Below, piece by piece: positions 1 through 7,744 of a DNA stretch of 39,625 nucleotides. The notes beneath the pieces are model-generated. The model was not told the origin of the DNA, did no database searches, and worked only from the letters and a program-made list of their open reading frames with translations. Position 1 is the stretch's first letter. Every line of letters starts with the position of its first letter. The stretch lies in the NCBI GenBank assembly GCA_014695175.1, contig JACJNV010000180.1, positions 1 to 39,625 of the forward strand, read 5' to 3'. The DNA is from Microcoleus sp. FACHB-DQ6 (GTDB lineage Bacteria > Cyanobacteriota > Cyanobacteriia > Cyanobacteriales > Microcoleaceae). Both the position numbers and the translations under genes were made by a program.

Positions 1-110
1 GGGTGATGCAAGGCTTTTGTACTATTTTACCTGTTTATCTTGCACACTTTCCTTGATCGGACGATCGCATAACCAAGCCGTGTAACCTTTCTGCACTTAT
101 CCAGCAAGCC

Positions 111-1061
111 CTATTTAGGGTCGATCGACTTAACAAATTGTTGCACAGGCTGTGGTAGAGCCGGCACAAAAGTCTTTCTAAAACCCCTAACATCGAACAC
201 TCGCCACAAAATACCTACCGCTACCGTTAAGAAAAATAACGCTCCCAAAAAATTGAACACAGTAGACAGAAAACCGCTGTTCCTTTTTTTCGGAGGTGTA
301 ATATGTTTCATGCGATATACAGCCGGCTCGTAATCTCTCGACTCCTCGCGACTGCGCCGCGGCGTTTTGGGGCGCGAACTCGCACTGCGCTTCTCAGTCA
401 AACCCGTTTTATTAGTTTTAGTAAAACTGCTAGCCGACTTCAATTCAGATGCGCCGCGGGTTCCCGTTAACTGGCTAGCAGAAGCCCCCGTTTTGCCTAC
501 AGCAGCATCCTGAATTCTGCTGTTAGGGCGCTGAGTCGATTTGCGTTCTGCGAGGGTACGCATCAAACTTTGCAATTGCTGAGTCGCCGCCGGCGGGCGT
601 TCTCCTTTCCTCGCCCAATTTAACAGCATCGCCCCGGTAATCCCGCAGAGATTCGTAGCGCCTACAGAAGCCAGCCGCTTCAGCAGAGGCTGGCTGTTGG
701 AAACAAAAATCACCAATGCCTCCGGGTGTTCCTGAGCCAAACCGTAAACGCACTGAGCCGTGGCCACCACGAGCATTGCTGGCTTGCTTTGATTTTTGAT
801 CGAAGGTTCGAGAGCTCGGTGTGTTTCCTGAGCGTCAGTTGCAATCCAGCCACTGTCGGCAAAAAATCGCATAAACTCTCTAGCTACTTGCTCTTGAGCT
901 TTTTCCACAGCTTGCCCTGTCAGACGATCTATTTCGTCATACACTACTTCTGGGATATAGCAAGTTCCCACCTTGGCATATTCTTGCCAGACTTGGGTTC
1001 TGCCAGTCATTAAAACATCTGCATCAAAAGTTACCAATACAGGAGGAAGTTGATTAGCCAT
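111..1061 (-). CDS. PIN-domain protein with C-terminal membrane anchor
   Basis: 316 aa. Residues 1-150 read as a PIN (NYN/PIN nuclease-like) fold: a first strand ending in FDADVL with acidic residues near 13 and 15, then EVVYDEIDRL around 38-47 supplying the second acidic cluster. The third acidic position usual in PIN nucleases appears as VSNSQP near residue 120, so RNase activity is uncertain. A basic, Ser/Thr/Arg-rich low-complexity linker (about 170-255) leads to one hydrophobic helix near 265-290 and a short tail, so the protein is probably tethered to a membrane by its C-terminus. It lies 241 bp downstream of the M50-like gene on the same strand. No antitoxin-like small gene is beside it, so a toxin-antitoxin role is not supported. 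The family call is from motif reading; the function is unknown. Confidence 0.75.
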   Translation of the reverse strand: MANQLPPVLVTFDADVLMTGRTQVWQEYAKVGTCYIPEVVYDEIDRLTGQAVEKAQEQVAREFMRFFADSGWIATDAQETHRALEPSIKNQSKPAMLVVATAQCVYGLAQEHPEALVIFVSNSQPLLKRLASVGATNLCGITGAMLLNWARKGERPPAATQQLQSLMRTLAERKSTQRPNSRIQDAAVGKTGASASQLTGTRGASELKSASSFTKTNKTGLTEKRSASSRPKTPRRSREESRDYEPAVYRMKHITPPKKRNSGFLSTVFNFLGALFFLTVAVGILWRVFDVRGFRKTFVPALPQPVQQFVKSIDPK

Positions 1062-1302
1062 GACTTTATCCTAGAGGCTCAGATAAGTTATTTAAACTTA
1101 ATCGCTCAAGTTTAAACAAATTTTGGGTTATAAAAAAATCAACTTTTGGTAGTAGATAAATTGCCCTGGGCGCGGGTCTTAATTGGAAATTAGTAGTTAG
1201 GAACCAGATCGCCCTTGAGTTCCCCAGTTCGATCGCTCAATTCCTAGATCCCACTAATTTACCGCAACCCAACAGCCTATTACCAAAGAGGCCCGACTGC
1301 TG

Positions 1303-2931
1303 TTAGTTCCCGATTCCCAGACGGCCGGCCAAAGCCGGAGTCAACGGCAACAGCGCAGCAATCATCAAGAACAAAGCTAGCAAACCCAAAGCCGCGCGAG
1401 CGTCGTCAGGCTCAGTCAGCTCGTTGAGGCTCGGCCGCTCCAGATTTCGCTGTAAAATCAGAATCACGATCGCCCAATACAGAGCCAAAGGATTAACTAA
1501 AGAAACGATGGCCAGCACCACAAAAGTCGCCAAAGTAGTGCGACTGGCTATTTTCCGACCGTAGATTGCTTGCACGATTCTACCCCCGTCCAACTGTCCC
1601 GCCGGCATCAAATTAATCGCCGTTATTACTAAGCCCAACCAACCGATAACTACCAGCGGGTGAACGTCAACAATCTGCTGCTGCAACGCCGAACCCAAAA
1701 CCACTTTTGCCAAAGTTCCCACCAAAACCGATCCCTTGAAAAATTCTGCGGGAATTTGAAACAAACTGCCGGGGTGAGACAGCAGCAAACCCGTTACCAG
1801 CATTAGCAGAGAAACTATTCCCCCAGCCGCTGACCCGGCAAAAGCGATGTCAAACAAAACTTTACGGTTGGGCAGCAGCGACTCAAAACGGTCGAGCGCT
1901 CCAAAACAACCTATCTGCAAAGTTGGTATAAAAAACGGCCAACTCAAGCTAACCTTGTACCGATTTGCCAGCACTCGGCGAGCAATTTCCCCAGCGCCTA
2001 AAACCGCCCAAATTCCGGCGGCAATTGGCAGAACTTCTAGATATCTAGCCGGCGAGTTAAAGAAATCGAAACCTAGCAACAAACCGCCTGTCTCAAAGCT
2101 AGTAGCAATTGTTGCCAGCAGCAGCACGACTGCTAGGATTTTTTGAGACACGGTTGTTGGCTGCGGGTCGTTGGTGCTGGGCAAGATAATAACTACAGGC
2201 TTGTCGTCCTGATTTTCTACTAAAAATAGGCGGTAGCGATCGTTTAATTTTTCTTCCAAACTGGCCGTCAAACGTGAGTGTACTTGTTCTGCGTCTCCCC
2301 GGAGATTGCCTTTGAGAATTACCCCATCTTGATAGGGAATCGTTTCTGTGGCAAAGAAAGTATCAATTCCAAAGATGCCTTTAATTGCCTTCAGGTCTTC
2401 AACTGGAACGGGAATTATTTCTGATTCCTTATTCGCAGGCGAGGGTGTCACGATTTTAATGGTTTCTGGGCCTGGTGTTCCCTGCGAGTCAGGAGCCGAG
2501 AAAGCATCGCTTTGAGACTTTACCTCAGCAGCATCCGGGCGCGGGATCACTGTATCCGATGCAGCCTTACGCAATTGCCTGCCCAGATAAATGTATAATC
2601 CCGTGGATGCCACGAGCAGCAACAATACCGCAACTAGATTGAGGTAAATTCCGGCGGCGAACAAACCAAAGAACAGCAGCCAGGGACTCATCAGCGCAAC
2701 AGACTGCAACCAAGCCAAAATTCCCAGTTTGCCAAAAGGTCTGGCGCGATAAAATCCCCAACCCAGAATTCCCACAGCAACCAATACGAGCGCAATTGTT
2801 GCCGTATTTTCCGATGCAACTATAGGCATTCCGGTTGCTTGCGCCAATAGGGGCTTTAATCGGTCGATCGCGCTGCGGTCGAGTAATAGCATTAAATTTT
2901 GGGGAATATGAAATAGAGTTGTTGGGAACAT
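1303..2931 (-). CDS. M50/site-2-protease-family membrane protein lacking HExxH histidines
   Basis: About 542 aa. The frame extends to a TTG at 2937, but the ATG at 2931 two codons later is the better start. Hydrophobic helices lie near 45-65 and 78-110, followed by a soluble domain (about 130-270) and then a polytopic C-terminal half. The C-terminal half has the layout of the cyanobacterial/plastid EGY group of site-2 proteases: GEIARR at about 316-321 (counted from 2937), FFIPTLQIGCFGA, FESLLPNR, then NLMPAGQLDGG near 440-452. In active members the first motif is HExxH; here the codons read G-E-I-A-R, so both zinc-binding histidines are missing while the glutamate and the LDG motif remain. 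I checked this on the nucleotide sequence. It may be a pseudoprotease comparable to plant EGY3, or an inactive chaperone-like paralogue. Confidence 0.85.
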   Translation of the reverse strand: MFPTTLFHIPQNLMLLLDRSAIDRLKPLLAQATGMPIVASENTATIALVLVAVGILGWGFYRARPFGKLGILAWLQSVALMSPWLLFFGLFAAGIYLNLVAVLLLLVASTGLYIYLGRQLRKAASDTVIPRPDAAEVKSQSDAFSAPDSQGTPGPETIKIVTPSPANKESEIIPVPVEDLKAIKGIFGIDTFFATETIPYQDGVILKGNLRGDAEQVHSRLTASLEEKLNDRYRLFLVENQDDKPVVIILPSTNDPQPTTVSQKILAVVLLLATIATSFETGGLLLGFDFFNSPARYLEVLPIAAGIWAVLGAGEIARRVLANRYKVSLSWPFFIPTLQIGCFGALDRFESLLPNRKVLFDIAFAGSAAGGIVSLLMLVTGLLLSHPGSLFQIPAEFFKGSVLVGTLAKVVLGSALQQQIVDVHPLVVIGWLGLVITAINLMPAGQLDGGRIVQAIYGRKIASRTTLATFVVLAIVSLVNPLALYWAIVILILQRNLERPSLNELTEPDDARAALGLLALFLMIAALLPLTPALAGRLGIGN

Positions 2932-3037
2932 ATCCAAACCTATCGGAAACTAGCCTGATTACTAAGGATAACCCCTGAGGGCTACTCGGCCCACAACCTG
3001 CTGCTGGTGCTGTTTGAACATCGCAGGAGCTATGCTA

Positions 3038-3066
3038 TTGACACAATAGACTTTTTATGATAACAC
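3038..3066 (+). promoter_or_regulatory. Predicted sigma70-type promoter for a small RNA
   Basis: A perfect -35 TTGACA (3038-3043) is followed after 17 bp by TAACAC (3061-3066), a weak -10. Transcription would start near 3072, at the first base of the first stem of the structured segment that follows. Confidence 0.4.
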
Positions 3067-3071
3067 ATCGG

Positions 3072-3158
3072 CTGGGGCAAACCTCTACTCAGGAGGGTAG
3101 CAGTGTCGATCCCCCAGAAGTAGGCAGATCCGCCCAGTTTGGCAGGCGGGGCTTTTTT
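3072..3158 (+). ncRNA. Candidate small structured RNA with intrinsic terminator
   Basis: No credible protein is encoded here. An outer stem CTGGGG (3072-3077) / CCCCAG (3112-3117) encloses an inner stem-loop around CCTC...GAGGG. A second hairpin CCGCC/GGCGG (about 3130-3149) follows and runs into a T-tract (3153-3157), which looks like a Rho-independent terminator on the plus strand; the minus strand has no T-tract. With the promoter-like TTGACA upstream this gives a transcript of about 87 nt. I do not recognise it as Yfr1, 4.5S or 6S RNA. Confidence in a transcript is moderate, and its identity is unknown. Confidence 0.42.
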
Positions 3159-3160
3159 AA

Positions 3161-3196
3161 GGATTTGTTTCCGAGTCGGGCATCGGAAACAAATCC
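3161..3196. repeat. Perfect 14-bp inverted repeat
   Basis: GGATTTGTTTCCGA (3161-3174) and its exact complement (3183-3196) are separated by 8 nt. No T-tract follows on either strand, so it is not a classical terminator. It lies between the candidate small RNA and tRNA-Arg and may act as an RNA 3'-end element, a protein site or a repeat remnant. Confidence 0.7.
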
Positions 3197-3276
3197 CAAG
3201 CAAATAAGATCTCAGCCTCTGTTTCCTTGGCGGCAGAAAAGTGCTGAAACCCTTGATATCATTAAAATTTGTGTAA

Positions 3277-3350
3277 CGGGTACGGCAGGACTTGAACCTG
3301 CGACTCGCTGCTTAGAAGGCAGCTACTCTATCCAACTGAGTTACGCACCC
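3277..3350 (-). tRNA. tRNA-Arg (anticodon TCT)
   Basis: Read on the minus strand from 3350: acceptor stem GGGTGCG pairs with CGTACCC (one G-T wobble), anticodon arm GCTGC-CTTCTAA-GCAGC with TCT in the loop, T-arm containing GGTTCAAGTCC, and discriminator G at 3277. The length is 74 nt. CCA is not encoded; TTA follows the discriminator. It decodes AGA/AGG arginine codons. Confidence 0.95.
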
Positions 3351-4195
3351 AACTCAAAAATCGCTAACAAGATTATTGTATCGGTGCAGTGTGCGATCGA
3401 GCAAGTAAATTATGTGATGACTTACGTAGAAAGCTCTGTGATGTACAAAAATATGGCGTGCAGCGCGATGGTTCGGGAAAAAAAACCAAGGTTATGAGAG
3501 TGTCTGTGCCTCCAAGACTGTATCTGACAAAAGCTGGAGGGACTCACCTGCAAACAGCACAATTGTAAATTTACAATCAAAACTAGGTAGGACGTGAACT
3601 CGGGTAAAGTATTTAGAGGTCGAGGTGAAACCCAACTATTTGGTCGATCGGATCTCTCTCCCAATTAAGACGGAACCCAGACAGCACAAGAGTCACAGGT
3701 GCTTTTTCCCAGATTTCTATTGGTTATGTTAACATCCCCTAGTGGCAAAGCCTAAAACGCTGACCGCATTATCTAAAAACCAGAGCTCGTTCCCTGATTT
3801 TAGGTAGGAGTTGAGACAGAATGACTAATTGGCTGATGTTTAGTTATGTTTGCTAACATTCTGCTCGACTTGATATTTAATAAAAATGTGGTAGAACTAG
3901 ATTGAAAGACTCAGGTGAAAATCCCTGATGGTACGGAGCCTCTATATAAGCTTCCTCTACGGCATCAAAGCAAAACAGTCAATCGCCCGCTCGGCACGAG
4001 CGCGAAAATCAAGCGTTGCCAGTACAGCAGTCATAAATTGTGCGCGGGGGATTTTCCTTCGTGCATTGATTTATACGCCAAGGCTGAGAGACAATCTCAC
4101 CTTAGATATTTGTTAGCATTTGTTAGCAAAAAAGTATCGGAACGCTTGAGGAGAGAACCATCTCTGGGTGATCGGGAGCAATCCTGCTAATTTAA
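3351..4195. other. Non-coding gap with a 16-bp palindrome
   Basis: About 850 bp with no convincing gene; short open frames here have no family resemblance and unlikely composition. It holds a perfect 16-bp palindrome, ATTGTAAATTTACAAT (3562-3577), and AT-rich stretches with TTAAC/GCTAAC motifs near 3725-3860. It ends in the transposon-end relic starting near 4196. Part of it may be the decayed interior of that element. Confidence 0.5.
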
Positions 4196-4246
4196 GTGGA
4201 CTCGCTGAATCAAGAATCCCTTCGCCTTTAGGCATCGGGAGTGTCA
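4196..4246 (+). mobile_element. Right-end relic of an IS200/IS605-type (tnpB) element
   Basis: The segment has the typical 3' end of cyanobacterial IS605/IS891-like elements: ...GAATCCC, an imperfect hairpin TCCC..GCC-TTTA-GGC..GGGA (4217-4240), then GTGTCAA. In intact elements this part lies just after tnpB and contributes to the omega-RNA. No tnpA or tnpB remains upstream, so only the end survives. It ends about 45 bp before the next gene and may have replaced that gene's original upstream region. The identification is by pattern memory, not by alignment. Confidence 0.45.
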
Positions 4247-4290
4247 AAAGCACAGCACCTCGGCCATGACAGGAGTCAAATCGCAGTGTC

Positions 4291-4965
4291 ATGTTTATTC
4301 TGAAACGGCAGGATGTTGAAATAACCAATTATCAACACCCAAAACGGGATCAACAAATTCCCATTCTCAATTATCAGGGGCAGACTTTTCGCCTGATCAG
4401 CGCCTTCAACGGCAAGCAAGCAGAAGACGCCAGAGCCTTGTGGCGGGACTTAACCGACAACCGAGGCAAAGCCTGTGTTCTGCTAGAAGAGCCGGATCGA
4501 TATAGCGTCTGGGGAAAAGTCCGTTTAGATCAGCTTGCCGGTGAAGAACCGGCAGGTAATGAAGCAGCGAAAGCACCGCTGTTCGCGCAGGGTTGTCTGC
4601 TGCTGCTCCAAGCTGTTTACTTCGATGTAGAAGACCTCTTAGGCGCAAGGCAAGCCACATCGTTTCAGAAAGATATCGCCAAGGTATTTCAGCAGGGAAA
4701 CTTCCCCCAAGCAGACTCCCCTGATGCGATCAAAAATTGGCTAACCGTTAGTCCCTTGCAAAATCACAAGGTGCCTGCTTGGCAAGAGCAGCATCTCAAG
4801 ACCTTATTGCAAGAACTCCACCGTTTGGGGAAATCATATTTTGGCAATACGGACTTCGCTGAGGGAGTCAGCGATGTGCTGCAAGATATGCCAGCCCCGG
4901 ATCGGACTCAGTTTCTAGATTGGTTGAAACAATCAGCCCTCAACAAATTGTGGATCGCAGGATAG
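4291..4965 (+). CDS. Npun_F0813-family cyanobacterial conserved protein
   Basis: 224 aa, soluble, with no signal peptide or membrane helix. The N-terminus (MFILKRQDVEIT, HPKRDQQIPILNYQGQTFRL) resembles the cyanobacterial conserved family annotated Npun_F0813, whose function is not known to me. The central part (about residues 70-130) is Leu/Ala-rich and the C-terminal 60 residues look helical. The ATG at 4291 is kept because the conserved start motif follows directly. No strong Shine-Dalgarno sequence is visible. The gene lies directly downstream of an IS605-type end. Nearby stem-loop CTCAG/CTGAG just after the stop (about 4990-5008) could end transcription weakly. Confidence 0.75.
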   Translation: MFILKRQDVEITNYQHPKRDQQIPILNYQGQTFRLISAFNGKQAEDARALWRDLTDNRGKACVLLEEPDRYSVWGKVRLDQLAGEEPAGNEAAKAPLFAQGCLLLLQAVYFDVEDLLGARQATSFQKDIAKVFQQGNFPQADSPDAIKNWLTVSPLQNHKVPAWQEQHLKTLLQELHRLGKSYFGNTDFAEGVSDVLQDMPAPDRTQFLDWLKQSALNKLWIAG

Positions 4966-5482
4966 AAAATCTTTGACAATTGCTCAGACAATTGGACTGA
5001 GATAATTTAGCTTAGATAATTGCACTGTAGGGGGTAGGGGATATACAGGTTGGATTGCCAACTTGTATTGATCGACCAAATTGTTGATTCGGTTTGGATG
5101 CCACCTATGGTCTGGCAATTTAACTCAGTGTCGATCGCAGTCCCCACCCAGAATTATTGATATGAGTGGGGGAGTGTGAAAGCAAAAAAACAGATACCTC
5201 AACCTTTGATGGTAGAATTTCAGAGATAGATAGGGTACTGTAAAAACCTTAAGGGTGGAGACATATACCGTATTTCTATCATTATATTTCCGGGTACAAG
5301 ATCGACTAACGACTAATTTATTGAATTAGTAAATAGATATTATTCTTGCTTAGTCTTTCGAGAGTGTACGAGGGCAAAAGCCCCGACGACACACTGAGGA
5401 CGCCAGTTATTCCGGAAGCGTCAGATCGAGGTTTTTTAAGGTTTTTTGGCGAAAGAATCCTCATCTCCAATCAAAGATTGAG
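4966..5482. other. Intergenic region with hairpins, long leader of the next gene
   Basis: No protein gene. TCCCCAC (5141-5147) pairs with GTGGGGA-like sequence at 5166-5173, followed by AGTGTGAAAG, slightly reminiscent of an IS605 right end. GACGC (5399-5403)/GCGTC (5418-5422) forms a hairpin followed 8 nt later by GTTTTTT (5431-5437), a weak terminator or attenuator. A further stem CAATC/GATTG flanked by CATCT/AGATG covers about 5462-5486 in the leader of the following gene. Confidence 0.45.
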
Positions 5483-5524
5483 ATGGGGTACGTTCAACCG
5501 CTAGTTAGGTCTCGTGGAATCCCT

Positions 5525-6580
5525 ATGAGTAGCACTTCAGAAAAGTCATCTACATCTTCATCTTTACTGTCAGCTCAGACCCTAGTGATTGCGGGCATTG
5601 TCTGGGCTGTCATGGCGCTGCTGTTCTTTTTGCTGTTCAGCGTCCCCCTCTCTGCAGAAGAGGGTTTACCTCTGTGGTACTCGATCGGCACTTATATTTT
5701 TGAATGCGGAGCATACTTCGGAGCGGCTTTAGTCTGTTTTAGAAACTGGCAAAGCCCCCACATGGTCAGTGGGCGCAACGTCTGGCTGGGCATAGGTCTG
5801 GGGATGCTGTTCTATTTCATAGCCGGTGTGCTGTTCGGGATTTGGGAACTCTATTTCGGTTTAGACCCGGACGTGTCTCCAGCAGATGCCTTTTATCTGG
5901 GCAGCTATGTGGTACTGATCGGGGGCATGGTTGTAGCTGTGACTTCCAAGCGGCTGAATCTAGAAATTTGGCAGTGGGCTTTGTTAGCGGGAATTGCAGC
6001 CTTCGGGATTGCTGTAGCTATATGGGTTGCTGCACCTGACTCTTGGAGGGCCCAGCTAGGAATGGCTCCGGCAGCCACTCAAGAAGTAGTGACAGAATCT
6101 GAACCAGCAACCACTGCCACAGGAAGAGCGCCTGCTTTGGACAATTCGTCCAAGTTACAGGCAAAAGCAGCAGCGACTGATGGTGCATCAGCACCCGAAG
6201 AAGAAGAAGCAGAAATCAACGCTCCGGCATGGGTGATGGCACTTGACAAGCAACTGTCGCCTTACGCCTATGCAATCAATTTGTTTTACATCGTTGGGGA
6301 CGTTTTTCTGCTGATTATTGCTACTGCATTGCTGCTGGCGTTTTGGGGAGGACGTTTTTCCCAATCTTGGAGAATGATTGCGGCTGCAACTTTTTCGCTT
6401 TACATCGCAGATATGTACTTTAAATGGCGCGATACTCAGACTGAGGGTACTTATCAAAGCGGCAGTTTGCTGGAAGTCTTTTTTGTTTTCAGTGCCATCC
6501 TGTTTGGGATTGGAGCTATCTTGGAACATGACATCTCAACCCGCTCTCGTCAGAGCAGGCGCAGTCGTCGCGCAGCCTAG
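5525..6580 (+). CDS. Polytopic membrane protein (about 8 TM helices), unknown function
   Basis: 351 aa from the ATG at 5525. The frame also allows an ATG at 5483, but that codon sits inside a stable stem-loop and adds 14 unlikely residues. After a Ser/Thr-rich N-terminus, five hydrophobic helices are followed by a soluble Ala/Glu/Thr-rich insert (about residues 190-245, numbered from 5483) and three more helices. The pattern SPADAFYLGSYVVL before the fourth helix resembles the DxxY/F segment of 7TM sensory modules found in front of some cyanobacterial GGDEF proteins or kinases, but no output domain is present. The basic C-terminal tail is RSRQSRRSRRAA. It may be a stand-alone sensor-like membrane protein; this is inference only. 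The HTH protein follows 154 bp downstream on the same strand. Confidence 0.75.
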   Translation: MSSTSEKSSTSSSLLSAQTLVIAGIVWAVMALLFFLLFSVPLSAEEGLPLWYSIGTYIFECGAYFGAALVCFRNWQSPHMVSGRNVWLGIGLGMLFYFIAGVLFGIWELYFGLDPDVSPADAFYLGSYVVLIGGMVVAVTSKRLNLEIWQWALLAGIAAFGIAVAIWVAAPDSWRAQLGMAPAATQEVVTESEPATTATGRAPALDNSSKLQAKAAATDGASAPEEEEAEINAPAWVMALDKQLSPYAYAINLFYIVGDVFLLIIATALLLAFWGGRFSQSWRMIAAATFSLYIADMYFKWRDTQTEGTYQSGSLLEVFFVFSAILFGIGAILEHDISTRSRQSRRSRRAA

Positions 6581-6734
6581 CGATTTGATATAGGGGTTGC
6601 TGTGGCAAGCGATGGGGACGCGAAAGCTTTTTTGCCCTTGTCGGCATCTCTGAGCTTGAACTTGAAAATGAAAAATCACAGTTCGCTGACTGCTAGCCTG
6701 CGTCTTTTCACGTCTTTTTGCTGGGAAACTTGGC

Positions 6735-7730
6735 ATGACGCCTACAAAACTCTCCGATTCAGACAAACGCGAACTCATCAGGCTGTACCGACAGTCAAAC
6801 GAGAATACTATCACTCTGGCAAAGCGCTACGGAGTGAGCAGTTCGACTGTGAGGCGCATCCTTCAGGGTGCTTTGTCGGAGCCGGAATACGAATTTCTAG
6901 TGCAGCAAAAACAAAAGCGTTTGTCCGATCGCAGCAGTGTTTCTGAAGCGACAGAGGCTGCTACTGAGTCGTCGGCAGATGGCGAAATCGATCCTGTAGC
7001 TGTCCCCCTGTCGGAGTCAGTTCCTGTCCAGCCGTCAGCCTCACATTCGAGACCGACGATCCGAAAGCGTTCTGAATCAGTCCCTAAACCAGTTGCAGAA
7101 CTCGAAATTCGAGGGAATGTAGAGTCGGATTTGGATGTCTCTGATGTGCCAGATGCCGCAGCAGCCCATGTTGCCGATCCAAGCCACCGCGCTGTTGTGA
7201 CTGGTGAACTAAAGGCAATGCTGCCAGCAGAAGGGCTGCTGGCAGGTGAAGACTTTAGGGATTTCGAGGACGACGACGAGGATGAGGAGGATGATGATGA
7301 GGATGAAGACGATTTAGATGACGACTTCGACGAAGATGTAGAGGATGAAGACTCTCTGTTTGAAGGCAGTCTCCTGGGTTCACTATCGTCGGGCGAGTTG
7401 ATCGAGCTTCGGGGTACAGGACAAATTCAAGTTTTGCCTTTAAGCCAAGCATCTCTGCCCAAAATTTGTTATTTGGTGGTCGATCGGGCAGCAGAGTTAA
7501 TCACCAGACCTCTAAAAGCTTTTGGCGAACTGGGTCAAATTCCGGCGGCGGAAATTCGCGAGAAAACCCTAGCAGTGTTTGACAATCACCGAGTGGCCCG
7601 CCGATTTGCTACTCGCAATCAAAGGGTTTTCAAGATTCCCGACAGCAGTATGCTGCAAAAAGCAGCGCCTTATTTGCGAGCTAAGGGAATTACTCGGCTG
7701 CTGATTGACGGTCAGGTATATTCTCTCTAA
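6735..7730 (+). CDS. HTH-domain protein with long acidic tract, conserved C-terminus
   Basis: 331 aa. Residues 5-45 form a helix-turn-helix of the Hin/transposase N-terminal type (KRELIRLYRQ..., then LAKRYGVSSSTVRRIL). A Ser/Pro/Glu-rich linker follows, then an almost uninterrupted Asp/Glu run at about 176-207 (DNA 7258-7345, mostly GAT/GAC/GAG codons). The last 100 residues (from about 225) form a compact-looking domain (IELRGTGQIQVLPLS..., ending RAKGITRLLIDGQVYSL). There is no DDE or DDD catalytic core, so it is not a transposase. It is more likely a nucleoid-type or regulatory DNA-binding protein whose acidic segment could mimic DNA or tune binding. The product is unnamed and the function unknown. 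Confidence 0.8.
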   Translation: MTPTKLSDSDKRELIRLYRQSNENTITLAKRYGVSSSTVRRILQGALSEPEYEFLVQQKQKRLSDRSSVSEATEAATESSADGEIDPVAVPLSESVPVQPSASHSRPTIRKRSESVPKPVAELEIRGNVESDLDVSDVPDAAAAHVADPSHRAVVTGELKAMLPAEGLLAGEDFRDFEDDDEDEEDDDEDEDDLDDDFDEDVEDEDSLFEGSLLGSLSSGELIELRGTGQIQVLPLSQASLPKICYLVVDRAAELITRPLKAFGELGQIPAAEIREKTLAVFDNHRVARRFATRNQRVFKIPDSSMLQKAAPYLRAKGITRLLIDGQVYSL

Positions 7731-7744
7731 GGGATCAAATCTAT

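Noticed and set aside
3072-3117. SRP (4.5S) RNA
   Set aside because: AGGAGGGTAGCAG looks a little like the SRP GGAAGGxAGCAG core, but the matching 5' CAGG strand of the symmetric loop is missing.
3057-3497. 146-codon plus-strand open frame
   Set aside because: It reads antisense through tRNA-Arg and through the candidate small RNA; the GTAGLEPATRC-like stretch is the well-known translated-tRNA artefact.
3915-4190. Open frames upstream of the IS605-type end as a tnpB fragment
   Set aside because: No TnpB motif (zinc ribbon, D/E/D) is seen in either frame; only the DNA end pattern supports the element.
5141-5180. Second IS605-type right end
   Set aside because: The CCCCAC/GTGGGG hairpin followed by AGTGTGAAAG is similar but GTGTCAA is not conserved and no flanking element sequence is recognisable.
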